Notes under the pieces: model-generated
The model's database searches: none
Seen by the model: only the letters and a program-made list of their open reading frames with translations
Told to the model about the DNA's origin: nothing
Translations under genes and position numbers: made by a program
DNA from: Euptelea pleiosperma
Lineage: Eukaryota; Streptophyta; Magnoliopsida; Ranunculales; Eupteleaceae
Reading direction: 5' to 3'
NCBI GenBank assembly: GCA_035048495.1
Contig: CM068540.1
Span: 7,238,829 to 7,302,828 of the forward strand
DNA: 64,000 nucleotides
Shown here: piece after piece, positions 22,730-33,585 of the stretch
Numbering within the stretch: position 1 is the first letter of the stretch
Layout of the letters: each line of letters opens with the position of its first letter

Positions 22730-23054
22730 GGGTCGGACTCCAGGACCCCATTTTTTACCCCCACTTTGGCGTACCCACAAAGAAGATGAATCAATGGCTG
22801 ATTTTTGGTGAGATGATCTCTACAATTCAAATCATTCTGATATTCATAGACTGGTTTAGAAGTTGAAGAATTACGAACCGTCGATTTTGACCGTGTAACT
22901 TGAAAACCATATTTGACGGGGTTAGAAATTTCAGAATGGGCTGATTTTTTGTAGGGGTGATCTATATGGTGAGGAGATCATCCTCACCAAAAATCAGCCT
23001 TTGATTCATCTTCTATGTGGGTAAGCCAAAGTGGGGGTCCCTGGAGTCCGACCC
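22730..23054. mobile_element. Mutator-like MITE with 9 bp target duplication
   Basis: Terminal inverted repeats start GGGTCGGACTCCAGG. The flanks carry a perfect GATAAGAAT duplication at 22721-22729 and 23055-23063. A 9 bp duplication is the Mutator-superfamily size. The arms pair over more than 70 bases (CCCCACTTTGGC, GAAGATGAATCAA, CTGATTTTTGGTGA). It ends about 170 bp before the TATA box of DC1 gene 1. The element at 39389-39608 has related ends. Confidence 0.85.
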
Positions 23055-23221
23055 GATAAGAATATGCCTCATTGGTGTAATAGTCTCAAATCTCAATCAA
23101 GAGCCCTTTTTCTTAAATTTCACGACGTGAAGTGTGAAACAGGAGACTTTATTTTACGAAGTCATTCTACATCATCTTGTCTTCTGTGTTTGTTTTCTCT
23201 CTAATTCCACGTCAAATGCTC

Positions 23222-23228
23222 TATAAAA
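23222..23228 (+). promoter_or_regulatory. TATA box of DC1 gene 1
   Basis: TATAAAA lies 59 bases before the start codon at 23287, leaving a short purine-rich (GAGAGA) leader. Position and sequence fit a plant core promoter. Confidence 0.55.
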
Positions 23229-23286
23229 AAAACTTCCATCCATGACCACCCATTAGAAAACGAGAGAGAGAGATAGAGGGAGGGAG

Positions 23287-24338
23287 ATGGGGAAGCTCAT
23301 GAACATGGAAAACAAGCCTCAGGTCATGCATTTCAGTCATGAACACCCATTAGAACGGTTCAGCAACGCTACTCCAACAAACAACACTACTTGTTTTGGA
23401 TGCGGGATCTCCGTCACCTCTGGCATGGATTTCTACGCTTGTAGGACCTGCGGTTTCACCCTCCACCGCCTTTGCTATGACCTACCAAGGAAAATCCAAC
23501 ATCCCGGTCACCAAACCATGACCTCTTTCTTCTCCCCAAACCTACAAATGCCAATGGTACATTTGACTGCATAGCCTGTGCACGCCGTGGTTCTGGCTTC
23601 TTTTACAATTGCCATGTATGTGGGCTTGATTATCATGTCCTGTGCTTGGTGATGCCCCTTTCCCTCACCCACCAATCTCACCCTCATCACCCACTACAAC
23701 TTGAATTCTCTCCTCCTTATGTCGGTGAGAAAGGCTTTAGATGCGATGTATGCAGTAATCCGGGTTCTAATCATTGGCTTTACCGGTGCAACGGGTGCCA
23801 ATACGATGTGCATCTTAGTTGTGCTACTTCTAATCAAAGATCAGAATCTCAACCTCAGTATCAATCAAGGTCACCCATTGAAGCTCCAACAATGCCGGCC
23901 GGGTACAACATGAACACTACAGGTTTTTATACAGGTGCTCCACAGTTCAACCCAAGTGCTAGTTATGCTAACCAGCAAAGTAATTATGCTAATAATGTTG
24001 TGCAGCAGCCAAATGGGAACTACCTTAATCAAGCAGGTATGTATGGATCTAATCAAGCAGCTGTTGTTCGGCCGAACGGAATGATGATGGGTGTTCCACA
24101 AGTTAATCAAGGGTTTGGTTATGCTAATCAGCCAGCTTTTGGTTCTAATCAAATGAGTATGGGGAATGGTATGACAGGGCTTCTAGTAGGAGGAGCTGCT
24201 GCCGGCATGGGGCAGGCAGTTGGTGAAGAGGTTATACGGGGTGTGATTGGTGGATTTGGAGGTGACAGATCAGGTTCTTCCAATCAGAGTGTTGAATCAA
24301 ACATTATGAGTGGCTGGGTTGGAAGCTCTGATTTCTGA
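23287..24338 (+). pseudogene. DC1 domain protein gene 1, single exon, frameshifted
   Basis: ATG at 23287 (MGKLMNMENK) matches the start of the three other DC1 genes here. The first frame gives one DC1 module (HFSHEHPLE, CFGCG, CRTC, HRLC) and closes at TAG 23572. The second DC1 (CIAC, CHVC, HVLC) and third DC1 (CDVC, NHWLYRCNGC, HLSC) continue in another frame to TGA at 24338. The switch falls within about 23525-23553, near a TCTCCCC run, and fits loss of one base. The C-terminal third is Asn/Gln/Gly-rich and ends in a GLLVGGAAAGMGQAV segment like the tails of genes 2 and 3. DC1 modules bind zinc through Cys/His; plant members are linked to stress and defence signalling, but this locus has no known role. 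A recent pseudogene or a sequencing error are both possible. A polyadenylation-like AATAAA follows at 24363. Confidence 0.85.
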
Positions 24339-24439
24339 ATCTTGTTTAGCTGTATCAAAATGTAATAAATTTTGAAGTTTTTGTAATCAAATTTTATTTT
24401 GATCTTGCAAAGTTTAAATGCCTTGTTCATATTCGACAT

Positions 24440-24790
24440 CTTTAGAGTTTAGACTATAGCCCTTGGAACATAGGGCGAATTATTAAGATCACCCTGTGTT
24501 TTGTGAAATTAGTAAGACGACCGATGGTCAACGTCATTGACGCACACGGAGGCATAATGCACCTGTTAGCCCCATCAACCTGATGTCTAATTGAAAACCC
24601 TATAGTGTCTGGCATTTATACCTTTTCTAATACTCTATATGAAGGAAAACTGCAAGTTTTTCAGGGTATTAGTCTTTAACATGGAGTAGGTGTTGGTTGA
24701 TGCATGGGATCCATAGGCACATTACATTCCGTCGACTGAGTCAATGACGTTAACAAATGGTTAAATTTTAGTCATACTAATTAGCCTTAA
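24440..24790. mobile_element. Palindromic repeat (MITE-like hairpin)
   Basis: GGTCAACGTCATTGAC at 24525 pairs with GTCAATGACGTTAAC at 24741. The intervening GGAGGCATAATGCACCTG pairs with TAGGCACATTACATTCCG, giving arms of roughly 90 bp around a 90 bp loop. The left arm also matches 213-330. It lies just past the 3' end of DC1 gene 1. Confidence 0.6.
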
Positions 24791-24799
24791 ATTTGTTTG

Positions 24800-25470
24800 T
24801 TTGTGTTTTAATTGAGCCATTAAATCGTCCTAGCTGAGATCATAGTCACAAAGTCGGGATTCAGCAATAAATTGGTAAGGGTTCAAGTCGAAAAAATTCT
24901 GATAAATTCAGTAAAAATCAGGAAAAATCGACAAAATTATAAAAAATATATCATGGCATATTTAAAGTTAGAAATGTTATTTTTAACAAAACACATTTAT
25001 ATGATGAAAAACACATCTATAATTCCATAATAATAAGTCTACTCATAAGCATGATTCATCATTCATAATGAAAATTCAAAAATCGAAATCAAAAGAGGAA
25101 AAAATGAGTCTTAGCCAATTAATCGGTAAATTTGGCGATTAATTCATGAATTAAAAAATCGAGAATTTTTGATGATTTTTTGAAAAATTCGGAGATTTTT
25201 GTGACTATGGTTGAGATAGCTCCATTCATCAATTTTGAGAAGAAAATGCAAGGACAACCAAAAAAGGTCATTTAGCTTGCTAGAGAAGGTGTTCCTTGTT
25301 TATGTAGCAGTAAACATAAATATATTATGCACTAGAATAGAGAAATCTCAAGTATAATCGCAATATGTATAAATTGAGAAGAAATAAACCGTAACAGTAC
25401 CCGTGACTTTGTAGATATATAATTCTAGTAGTTGAAGTAACTTCAGAATCAAAATTGTAAACAAAGCCAA
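24800..25470. other. No gene seen; AT-rich spacer
   Basis: Contains repeated AATTC/GAAAAATC-type motifs around 24890-25200 (AAAAATCGACAAA, GAGATTTTTGTGA). No coding frame or RNA gene is recognised. Confidence 0.5.
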
Positions 25471-25479
25471 AAAAAACTT

Positions 25480-27300
25480 ATTGGTTTAGCAATGGGGTTG
25501 AGGCATGCATTCAATGCACTATCCTAAAGCAAATTTCATTGATATACTTTGACAATGTTGCTGACAGTTGATCAAACGTCTGCCCCAAGGATTCAACAAT
25601 CGACTAGAGGTAAGAAGAACTTCAACTGTGCTTCTAGTACTAACAAACTCATAATGGAGATATCGGCTTCAAAACTGAATTAAAAAAATAGCAGAACCAT
25701 AGTAAAAGATAATAGAAGAAAAGAAAATAAAGGATCGGAGTTTGTATGTCTATAGTTTGAGACACCCCTCTTTCTCTCTTTATATATATAGTGTCTTAAG
25801 GTAGATTTCTTCTCTACAATTTGACACTGTACGTTGTTGACGGTTGATCAGAATTTTGTTCCCAAAATTAAACAAACGATTGGAGATAGGCAGCCTCCAA
25901 CACCTCCAATACTAACGAACTCATAATGGAGATACCCTAAAAAAGAAATTTAAAAATTGCAGAAACACAATAAAAGACAGTTGAAAGAAAGAAGTAAATA
26001 AGGTTTAGACACAGATCTGTATGCCCGTATAGTTTAGCTTTATTGCTATTTTGTAATTCTTGTATTGAGACACCCTTCTTTCTCTCTTTATATAGAGGTG
26101 GAAGAGAGTCGTTTGGCTCTTAGTAATGCTCATTAAGGGCTAAATGGTAACATGTTTAATCGTAGTTAAATGTGTAAAGTTTTAAAGAAGTTAATAGGTT
26201 TTATGTGCATATTTCTACCTGTGTTAAGTGCGGTAGAGAACCGATAATATTTGGTTTAAAAAATATGCTTGGCTTTTAATAGCCAAAAGCCTAATCCAGC
26301 TCAGTCCTCACATGTGTATTTTTAAATGCATAGTTATGTCCAATGAGCTTAAAATTTGAATGCCCACGGGCTCACCCTTTGGTTCTCACCCTCTCATATA
26401 AGAGCTTGTGACATTTTTCTTCTAAGAAATGTGGGATAAAAGTGATTTGGAAAAGTAGAGTAAAAAATTCTCTTTGGTTTTTCCTCTTAAATTTTTTATT
26501 TAAAAATTCATAAAGTTTAGTTTAAAGAAGAGAAGAAAATAAGATCTCACTTTTAAAATGCTAAGAGGTCTTGGGTTCAAAACCCTTTAGCCTCAAAAGC
26601 ACTTTGTTTTAACTTGTTTTAAGGTCTTCGAAGTCTTGGGTTCAAAACCCATTAGCCTCAAGACCCTAAACCTTAATTTTTATACTTTATGAATAACATT
26701 CCCTTAAATATTTAAAAAATGAGGGTAAAATTAAAACTATCATGTATGGGTAAATGCATCTTTTGGACTTGAACATTTACTTAGTGTACTTTATCAAGTT
26801 TACTAGATGTTTAGTGAACTTGATTCCCTGATCTGTCTAACTTTATAATGTAAATTGAGACAATTGACACAAACACAACATGTTTGATCGTTTGTAGAGT
26901 TTAAATGGGTTTGCTCATTTTAGCCATGGTTTCAATCCCAGTATTCATTAGTGCTCAAAATAATCAACCTAATTCTCATAGAAAAAAAACTTATTGATTT
27001 AGCAGACAAAGGTAAGGCATGCATTTAACATTATCCAAAGGCAAATTTTTGCCATTACACTGACAATTTTGCTAATAGTTGAGCAGATGTGTACCCCTAA
27101 GATTCAACAGCCGACTGGAGATATGCATCACTCCAACACCTATAGTACGATTGAACTCGTAATGGAGATACCCTTAACGTGAAATTAGAAAAATTATAGA
27201 AACATAGTAAAAGAAGAAAAGAGAAGAAAGAAGATCTCTGTGTCTACAGATTTAGCTATGTTATGCTTTTATAATTTGTGTATTGAGACACCCCTCTTGA
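25480..27300 (-). repeat. Three copies of a roughly 310 bp LTR-like repeat
   Basis: Copies lie at about 25480-25800, 25815-26110 and 26985-27300. They share GACAAT-T-GCTGA-AGTTGA-CA, CTCATAATGGAGATA (CTCGTAATGGAGATA in the third) and TTGAGACACCC. On the minus strand the first two read TATATATAAAGAGAGAAAG or TATATAAAGAGAGAAAG, a TATA box with leader, so they may be LTR or promoter fragments of one family. The first two are adjacent; the third is separated by 870 bp that contains a duplicated CTTGGGTTCAAAACCC segment (26565-26670). Confidence 0.55.
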
Positions 27301-27344
27301 AAAAGGCGGGTCTATCAGAAGATAAACAATGTGGAACGCATTTG

Positions 27345-27440
27345 ATACACGGTAAGAATACCTAGAAGGGGTAGGTATTTTAAAAATTATCTACTAAACA
27401 CAGTTTACTAGTCACGTCTTGGGTAATCCCACGACAACAA
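27345..27440 (-). repeat. Inverted fragment of the family C LTR end
   Basis: The complement reads ...ACCCCTTCTAGGTATTCTTAC, with AGTAAACT upstream, matching 16990-17090 near the end of the family C solo LTR. It is a truncated copy. Confidence 0.5.
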
Positions 27441-27624
27441 AGCACGGCGGACTTGGCAAAGAAGATCTATCATATCAAAATAGTTGAAAGATGCTATTCC
27501 TGTCTTTATTTTTAACTCCACATTGCTTTTTAACCATTCAATTAGTGTCTGATATGGTGTGACGGATACAACGTTCATGGGTATTCAACTAGATAAGTTA
27601 AAGAAAGATGATGACTAAAGCTCT

Positions 27625-28165
27625 CTAAAGCAAGGTTTAAAAGGGGCCGTTACCGTTTTTTCTGTTACAACAAAAATAACCCTCAGGGGCAAAAATAGAA
27701 AATAACAGGAAAAAATGAAAATAACGGAAATAATGACCTTTTTTTCCTCAAATATTTTCAGAAAATAACGGTTGTTAATTATTTTCGTTATAACGGAAAA
27801 ATAATGAAAATAACAGCCATTAATTTCTGGGCATTTTAACTGTATGTAGCGTAACGAGGGAGGTCCGAATCTGTCATAATGGCCGTTTTTTAAACCATTC
27901 TCTACACCTTTTTCCGTTATAACGAAAATAACACTCGGGCAAAAACGAAAAAAATGAAAATAACTGAAATAACAGAAATAACGGCCTTTTTTCCTCAAAT
28001 TTTTTCAGAAAAAAACAATTGTTATTTTTGTTATAACGGAAAATAATGACCGTTATAACGAAAATAACGGCCATTATTGTTTTCTGGGCATTTTAACGGT
28101 GCATAGCGTAAAGGGGGGAGGTCTGAATCTGTTATAACGGCCGTTTTTTAAACCATGCTCTAAAA
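27625..28165. mobile_element. Duplicated palindromic element (GTTATAACGG family)
   Basis: GGTTTAAAAGGGGCCGTTACCG... and ...GTTATAACGGCCGTTTTTTAAACC bound a region built from GTTATTTTCGTTATAACGG motifs. Two similar halves (27640-27895 and 27895-28160) each contain ...GCATTTTAAC...GGGAGGTC(C/T)GAATCTGT. Minus-strand Phe-rich frames here are repeat translations. The family recurs in the fold-back region at 42690-43745. Confidence 0.6.
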
Positions 28166-29390
28166 AATCCATTTCTGTTGACAATTAACGGGGTACACTA
28201 CAACGTCTAAGTCTTAGAAAATAAATAAAAAGAAAAAGGACTATCCTAAACTATAAGATTGAGAGAAATTATATTATAAGGCTTGCGGGCCACTTAGGTT
28301 TAATATTTATCTTAATAAATTACGTTTTGGCCGGTAGGCAACAATATTTATGGTAGGCAACAAGTTTTAGGCTGGACAGCAAGACTTATTACAGCAACGG
28401 CTTGAATCCGTTGGGAAAGCATCCGGGTTATACCTGGACCGAGTTATGCTAGGTGAAGGGATTTCTACTCCATGACACACCTTTTCAAAGGAGGAAATCT
28501 ACCTGTATGAGATTGAACCCACCACATCTCACAAGAGGAAGGTACACACTAATCATCTAAACTATGATGTGGGGGCATGTGATGAAGCCCTTGTTTTGAT
28601 ATTATAATATGAATGCGCCTCGGGTCCAGCACAGCTGGACAAGTGTTGTCCAGCTGCAGCAGGAGAGAGTGCCATGTGTACAAGTTTGAAAGGGTAATTG
28701 GAAGAACCGGTCCCTTCCTTTCTCTTCTCCGGTTAAGTCTCCTACATCTATGCAACACTTATTTGGGTAACTTTCCTATCCAGCCAGGACAAGTCGGGTG
28801 CAACAATCAGATTCATACTCAAATCTAATAGAAATCGTTTGTGGGTTCGTTTTGAAGACGAACCACCCTGGTTGTCGGGTTTGCTGATCGAAGAACCCTT
28901 TCCACATAACCGAGTTAGCATCTCGATTCTTAGCTGAAAGCTAACATCTCCATGTCGATCTATACTCAAGTTAAGAAGCTCTAGGTTGGATTTGAAGTTT
29001 TGCATCTAGGTTATTCTCCCGGTTGCCCCATCCATACATATATCCACGTGTCATTGTTTAGTGCCGCAGTTGGACAATAGATGACCAGCTCAGCCGGACT
29101 AAAGCTTAATTCTTATAATATTATTGTAATTATAAACTTATACAATCGTTTTTTGAAATAAAGTTTCCATATTTTTACATGGCGACATGGAGTTGTCAAG
29201 GTACCACTATACTTTTAATAGTACGGCCCCATTTTTATACTAGTGGTCCCTTTTCTTATCAATTCAAAGGGTCCATCTTCTGAACCCCATCTAGAATATT
29301 TTAACCCAAAACGTCAGCCCCGTCACTGATCAAACCGTCCAACCAATTGTATTCATGCAATGAAGCTAAGATGTTGACAAGATGAGATTC
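28166..29390. other. No gene supported
   Basis: Mixed low-copy sequence. A short hairpin CAGCTGGACAAGTGTTGTCCAGCTG lies at 28632-28656. Open frames on both strands are short and unrecognised. Confidence 0.4.
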
Positions 29391-29399
29391 CTTACGCGC

Positions 29400-29690
29400 C
29401 TTGAGTTGGAGTAACTTACCCAACACGTGTTGTGTTGGCCTGGCGAACTATTGGTATGCATAGTTGTTTCACCTTTCCCCAACAGATTAATAATCTTTTG
29501 GGGTAAATAGTTGTTTAACATGGTATCAGAGCCTTAATGTCTGTGATGTCGTGGGTTCAAGTATCCAGCGGAGTGTATTCCCACTAAGGATGCATGTTAG
29601 CGGATGCTGTGTTCTCATGCATGTGTTGTATTGGCTCGACGACACCTTGATATGCATAGTTGTTTCATCTTTGTTTATACACCGAGAAGG
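29400..29690 (+). repeat. LTR-end-like segment with initiator-tRNA primer site and a partial repeat
   Basis: TGGTATCAGAGCC at 29521-29533 is identical to the usual copia primer-binding site and directly follows ...TTTAACA (29520), as at an LTR 3' edge. A block with ATGCATAGTTGTTTCA(C/T)CTTT occurs on both sides (29456 and 29651), so the region is a rearranged or duplicated remnant. No coding sequence follows. Confidence 0.5.
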
Positions 29691-29699
29691 GAGGGCCAG

Positions 29700-30512
29700 G
29701 GCCGCAGGAGTGGAGTTTCTTTGTTTATTATGTTCATAAAGCTAGCAAAATTTTAAGAAGTCTTTTTGATTTGTTCAACTATTTTTATAAAAATTAAAGA
29801 TTTTTTTGGCTTATGAAATATATTTTTTATGGAATAAATATATTTAAAAAAATATTCATCTCAACAATTTGTTATTTCGCAAAAAATCTTTTTGTGAAAA
29901 GAAAAAACTTTTCATGTCTAAAAATGGAGATCCAAACAGGCCCTAAGTCTCATTTGTCAACTAAACGGTTAAAAATAAAGATGCGTGGCCAATTTGCTGA
30001 CATTTGGCATACATGGCCTCAATTTCTTTTTTGTCAAAGAGGTCTCCTACATGGGGTCCACTAATTGGACAATTTAGGTTGATAAGAATGTGGAGCATTT
30101 AAGTAATAGAATAGGTACAACCAAAAGAAATAATTCTTCCCTATACTAGTTGGAAAATATCACAGTTTATTGCCTAGAAATATTGGAAGAATCCAAAGAA
30201 GAGCTCCTTGTAGAAATAGTAAAGAAATGTATGGAGAGGACAAAGACAAAAACAAATCAGGAAGGGTCTGGGCCCACGATGGACGGCAGGGATTTATTTC
30301 CTTATTAAAAGTTGATATTATTTAAATCATGAAATATGAAAGGTCCCTATAACCTAACCATTCATGGAAGATTGAAACCCTAGTTAATTGACCTAGTTAC
30401 TCAGGTTAGGTTTTGGTCCTTGTGTTGTCTAAAGACTTTGTTTTTGTCATTTATATGAAACTACTGTTTACTTTTAAACTCTTTTTGAATGTACAATCTT
30501 TATTGTGATAGA
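29700..30512. other. No gene supported; AT-rich
   Basis: An AAAAAGTCTTTTT-type imperfect palindrome at 29755-29935 may be a MITE remnant (it ends GATCCAAACAGGCCC, a common hAT-MITE border). Nothing else is recognised. Confidence 0.4.
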
Positions 30513-31291
30513 CTAGTAGGTGGCCCGTGCCCACCGCACTCTCCGACAAAGCGTTTGCCAAAATCGGGTGTGAGCTAGTGGCTTAGATCCACCATCCATT
30601 TGGGGTGATAAGATCTCGGCCATCCTTTGTGAGGCCGATTAGAGGGGGATAAGTGACTACGATCTCTGTTTTGTTATATAGATGTATAGTGAGTGGCCTG
30701 TGCCCTCGGCACGCCCCTACAAAGCATTTTCCAAAATCAGGTGTGAGTGGTTGAGGTCCATAGTCTATTTGGGGGATAAGATCTCGGCCATCCTTTGTGA
30801 AGCCGATACGACGAATAAGTGGGTAGACAATTTCCCTGCAGTTAAATTAATCCAACTGTCTAAATTTTATTTTATGTAAGGGTTGATATGGGCCCTTGGA
30901 TATATGAAGTCTATAAGAGGAGGAGACAACTTCCCTGTTTTGTTATATAGATTTGAGGGTGGCCCGTGCCCACGACACTCCTCGACAATTCATTTGTTAA
31001 AATCAAGTGTGCATGGCTGAGATCCACCGTCCAGTTGGGGGATAAGATCTCAGCCCTTATTTATTGAAGCCTATAAGACGGGGTATAAGTGGGGAGACAA
31101 CCATTGTCACTTGTTATATATATAGATTAGTGGGCCCGTGCCCACGGCATTCCTTGACAAAGCGTTTGCCAAAATCAGGTGGGAGTTAATCTCAAGCATT
31201 GATACGAAGCATAGTCGATCTCAGCCACTCTTTTTGAAGTTAGATAACATAAGAGGGGGTATTAGACAACCACTGTCACTTGTTATATAGA
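30513..31291 (-). mobile_element. Tandem array of four short Helitron-like units
   Basis: On the minus strand each unit starts TCTATATAACAA, preceded by A (unit ends at 31291, 31126, 30951 and 30682). Each finishes with a GC-rich hairpin around GTGGGCACGGGCC followed by a CT-rich tail. The outer end is CTAG followed by T at 30513-30512, and the junction at 31127 reads CTAA directly followed by the next TC. 5'-TC, 3'-hairpin-CTRR and insertion between A and T are Helitron hallmarks. Units are about 165-270 bp, share GGGGATAAGATCTC(G/A)GCC internally, and have no coding capacity. Confidence 0.65.
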
Positions 31292-33585
31292 TTCATTTGT
31301 TGTATGGAACACCTCTTTTATATATAATACACCAAAAGTCAAATTGATTACATGATCATACCCATCTGATTAATTGACTATTTTTTTTCCAAATTGCTTG
31401 ATGTGTTGATAGTTGCCCCTCCCATAATTCCATGTGGCACACTCTTTCAGGCCCACTGACCACATGGATGCTTGGCCCACCACTTGGTGGATCCACAAAC
31501 CAAAAATTTGCCTAATTGGTGATTTCTAGTTGTTGGATTTGAACATCTTTCATGGGGTGATTCTTGCATCCGGATTTGAGCATTTTTTGGGTACTCAATT
31601 AAACGGCTAAAAATCACCAATCAGGTTGATTTTTGTTTATACACCAAGAGGTGGGCCACATACCCATGCAGTCGTCGGTGGGGTCCACATGGAGATTATG
31701 TTGGACAATCCAACTGCGAAGACCATCGTCACAAAAAATCAGTCCATCTCGATCACATCCTAACCTCATAAAAAATTGACTTACTTAAAATTTTAGAAAA
31801 AATCCGACAATCCGCCAATTAAACCGTGATTTTGTGTCAATTTTTATATGGTTAGCAGTATCGAAATGGACTGATTTTTGGTGACGATGATCGTAATGAT
31901 AAGGACAACTCAATGTATGGTTGGATTGTCCAACACGATCTCTACGTAGGGCCCAACCATAAGAAAATGGATGTATGTCTGGACGGACTCATAAGTTGAC
32001 TTAAACAACACAAGGTGATCATTTCATACTTTTAACAATTTTGTTGTCTATATACATTCTCATATGCTATGTTAACATCAATGCTTGATCATCTCTCTTA
32101 TAATATAGTAAGCTTTTGGATTTTACAATTGTCGATAGAATCAAAGTCTTAATCACTTGGGATTTAAACACAAACCAACATGTCAAAGGGTTGGTAAAAT
32201 AGAGAAGAAATCCCTATCTATGAATTTGTTGTACAGATCCTTTTTTAGGAGGTCTGTGAATTTGTAGGAGAGTAAGAGAGGAAGGAGAGAGATGGGTAAG
32301 CTTGATAATGATCCAGTCATTCACCATTTCAGCCACCAACATCCATTAGAGCTCTCTAACCTGCAACAACAGACACCAAACCCAATTTCATGTTCAGGGT
32401 GCAACCTCAAAGCCTCAGGATTGATCTACACTTGCAAATCATGCAACTATTTCCTACACATTTCTTGCTCTAAAATGCCTAGACAAATTCACCATCCTTC
32501 AGACCCGAAACACATGCTCACTCTTTTTCCTTCCCCCGTTTATCACGAGGGTGCTTTCAAGTGTAACGCGTGTGGTCGACATGGTACTGGCTTCTGTTTT
32601 CACTGCAAGGATTGTGAACTCGATATACACATTTTATGTGCATTGATGCCTCTATCGGTTAACCATGGGGCTCACCATCACTCTCTCGACCTTTTATTTT
32701 ACACTCCCTACCAGAACAAGGGTTTTATCTGTGATATATGCAAGGGATCAGGCTCGAACCATTGGCTATACCGGTGCAATTCTTGCGACTTCGATGCTCA
32801 CTTAAATTGCGCTGTTATGGATTCCCGAACACAACCGAACATAAAGAATCCGCAACAAGAAGAAAAGTTTCTTAGTGTACCTCCCAAGTATGCAATTCAT
32901 GGATTTGGATCCTCAAATGGAAACCAGCTAATTAATCAAGTGAGTCATCAAATGATTAGTCCATGCTATCAACCACAATTTCCACATCCTGAAACTAGAT
33001 TCCTAAATGGCTCTGAACCACTTAATATAACGAATCATTACGCAAGTTCCTCGAGTTTATTATGTCCTTCTCAATTGCTTCGGCTTCCTGGGATGAACAT
33101 ATCGGGCAATGGTTTGATGGGTCAAGTGGTTCAAGGATTTGTGGGCGGTTTAGCTCAGCAAGTAGGTCAGGCTGTGATACAAGGTATGCTGGGAGGTTCT
33201 TGATTCTCCATCTGGTCTTGATATTGGCTAGGTTTTGTATGTTTGAGCTTTCGAGTCTATACAAATGGTTGCAGACTCTTGTTTGGGATTTCTCTATTTT
33301 TCTCTTTCTTTTATGCAGTGTAAGTGTTCTCTTTATCTTTTATGGAAGCTAAGTTAAACTCAACTTGGTCTTGTATGAAGCCATGCTTTTGCTTTCTTAA
33401 TAATATTCGGAGATTTATCATTTTTTCTTCTTTCTTTTTTATTTTTTAAATAAATCTCCCCTTATGAGGAGGGGCTCTGGCCAGACTCCCACTGCTATAC
33501 TTATTGGATAATGTAAAGAAGGTGAAGGGGGTGTAGGTGAAATTAAAGAACAAAAAGGAAAAATGATTTACAAAAAATCCTATTG
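31280..33585 (+). repeat. Segmental tandem duplication, copy 1
   Basis: From TTGTTATATAGAT/ACACCAAAAGTCAAA through the MITEs, promoter, DC1 gene 2, its 3' flank and AAAGAAGGTGAAGGGGGTGTAGG, this segment matches 33765-36056. The gene starts are 2473 bp apart. The copy includes two hairpin elements, at about 31430-31700 (GGCCCACTGACCACATGGATG core) and 31680-31990 (GGTTGGATTGTCCAAC ends). Confidence 0.9.
32292..33203 (+). CDS. DC1 domain-containing protein (gene 2), 303 aa
   Basis: Uninterrupted single-exon ORF from ATG after a GAGAGAG leader to TGA. DC1-1 spans about residues 11-63 (HHFSHQHPLE, C34xxC37, C48xxC51, H56xxC59). DC1-2 spans about 73-119 (C91xxC94, C105xxC108, H113xxC116). DC1-3 spans about 128-174 (C147xxC150, NHWLYRC162xxC165, H170xxC173). 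Residues 175-265 are a polar linker, and the tail GLMGQVVQGFVGGLAQQVG is Gly-rich and amphipathic. No signal peptide or membrane segment is seen. Family members are Cys/His zinc-binding plant proteins, often stress-responsive; substrate or partner is unknown. It is the tandem duplicate of gene 3, with about 40 residue differences by eye. AATAATATTCGG near 33399 lies in the probable 3' region. Confidence 0.93.
   Translation: MGKLDNDPVIHHFSHQHPLELSNLQQQTPNPISCSGCNLKASGLIYTCKSCNYFLHISCSKMPRQIHHPSDPKHMLTLFPSPVYHEGAFKCNACGRHGTGFCFHCKDCELDIHILCALMPLSVNHGAHHHSLDLLFYTPYQNKGFICDICKGSGSNHWLYRCNSCDFDAHLNCAVMDSRTQPNIKNPQQEEKFLSVPPKYAIHGFGSSNGNQLINQVSHQMISPCYQPQFPHPETRFLNGSEPLNITNHYASSSSLLCPSQLLRLPGMNISGNGLMGQVVQGFVGGLAQQVGQAVIQGMLGGS

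Noticed and set aside
26565..26670. tRNA or SINE from GGTTCAAAACCC B-box-like motifs
   Set aside because: No A box or cloverleaf can be folded around them; the segment is a short local duplication.
27615..28074. Phe/Ile-rich minus-strand proteins
   Set aside because: Translations of the GTTATAACGG palindromic element.
29521..29560. tRNA gene from TGGTATCAGAGC...GGGTTCAAGT
   Set aside because: TGGTATCAGAGC is the retrotransposon primer complement; acceptor and anticodon stems do not form.
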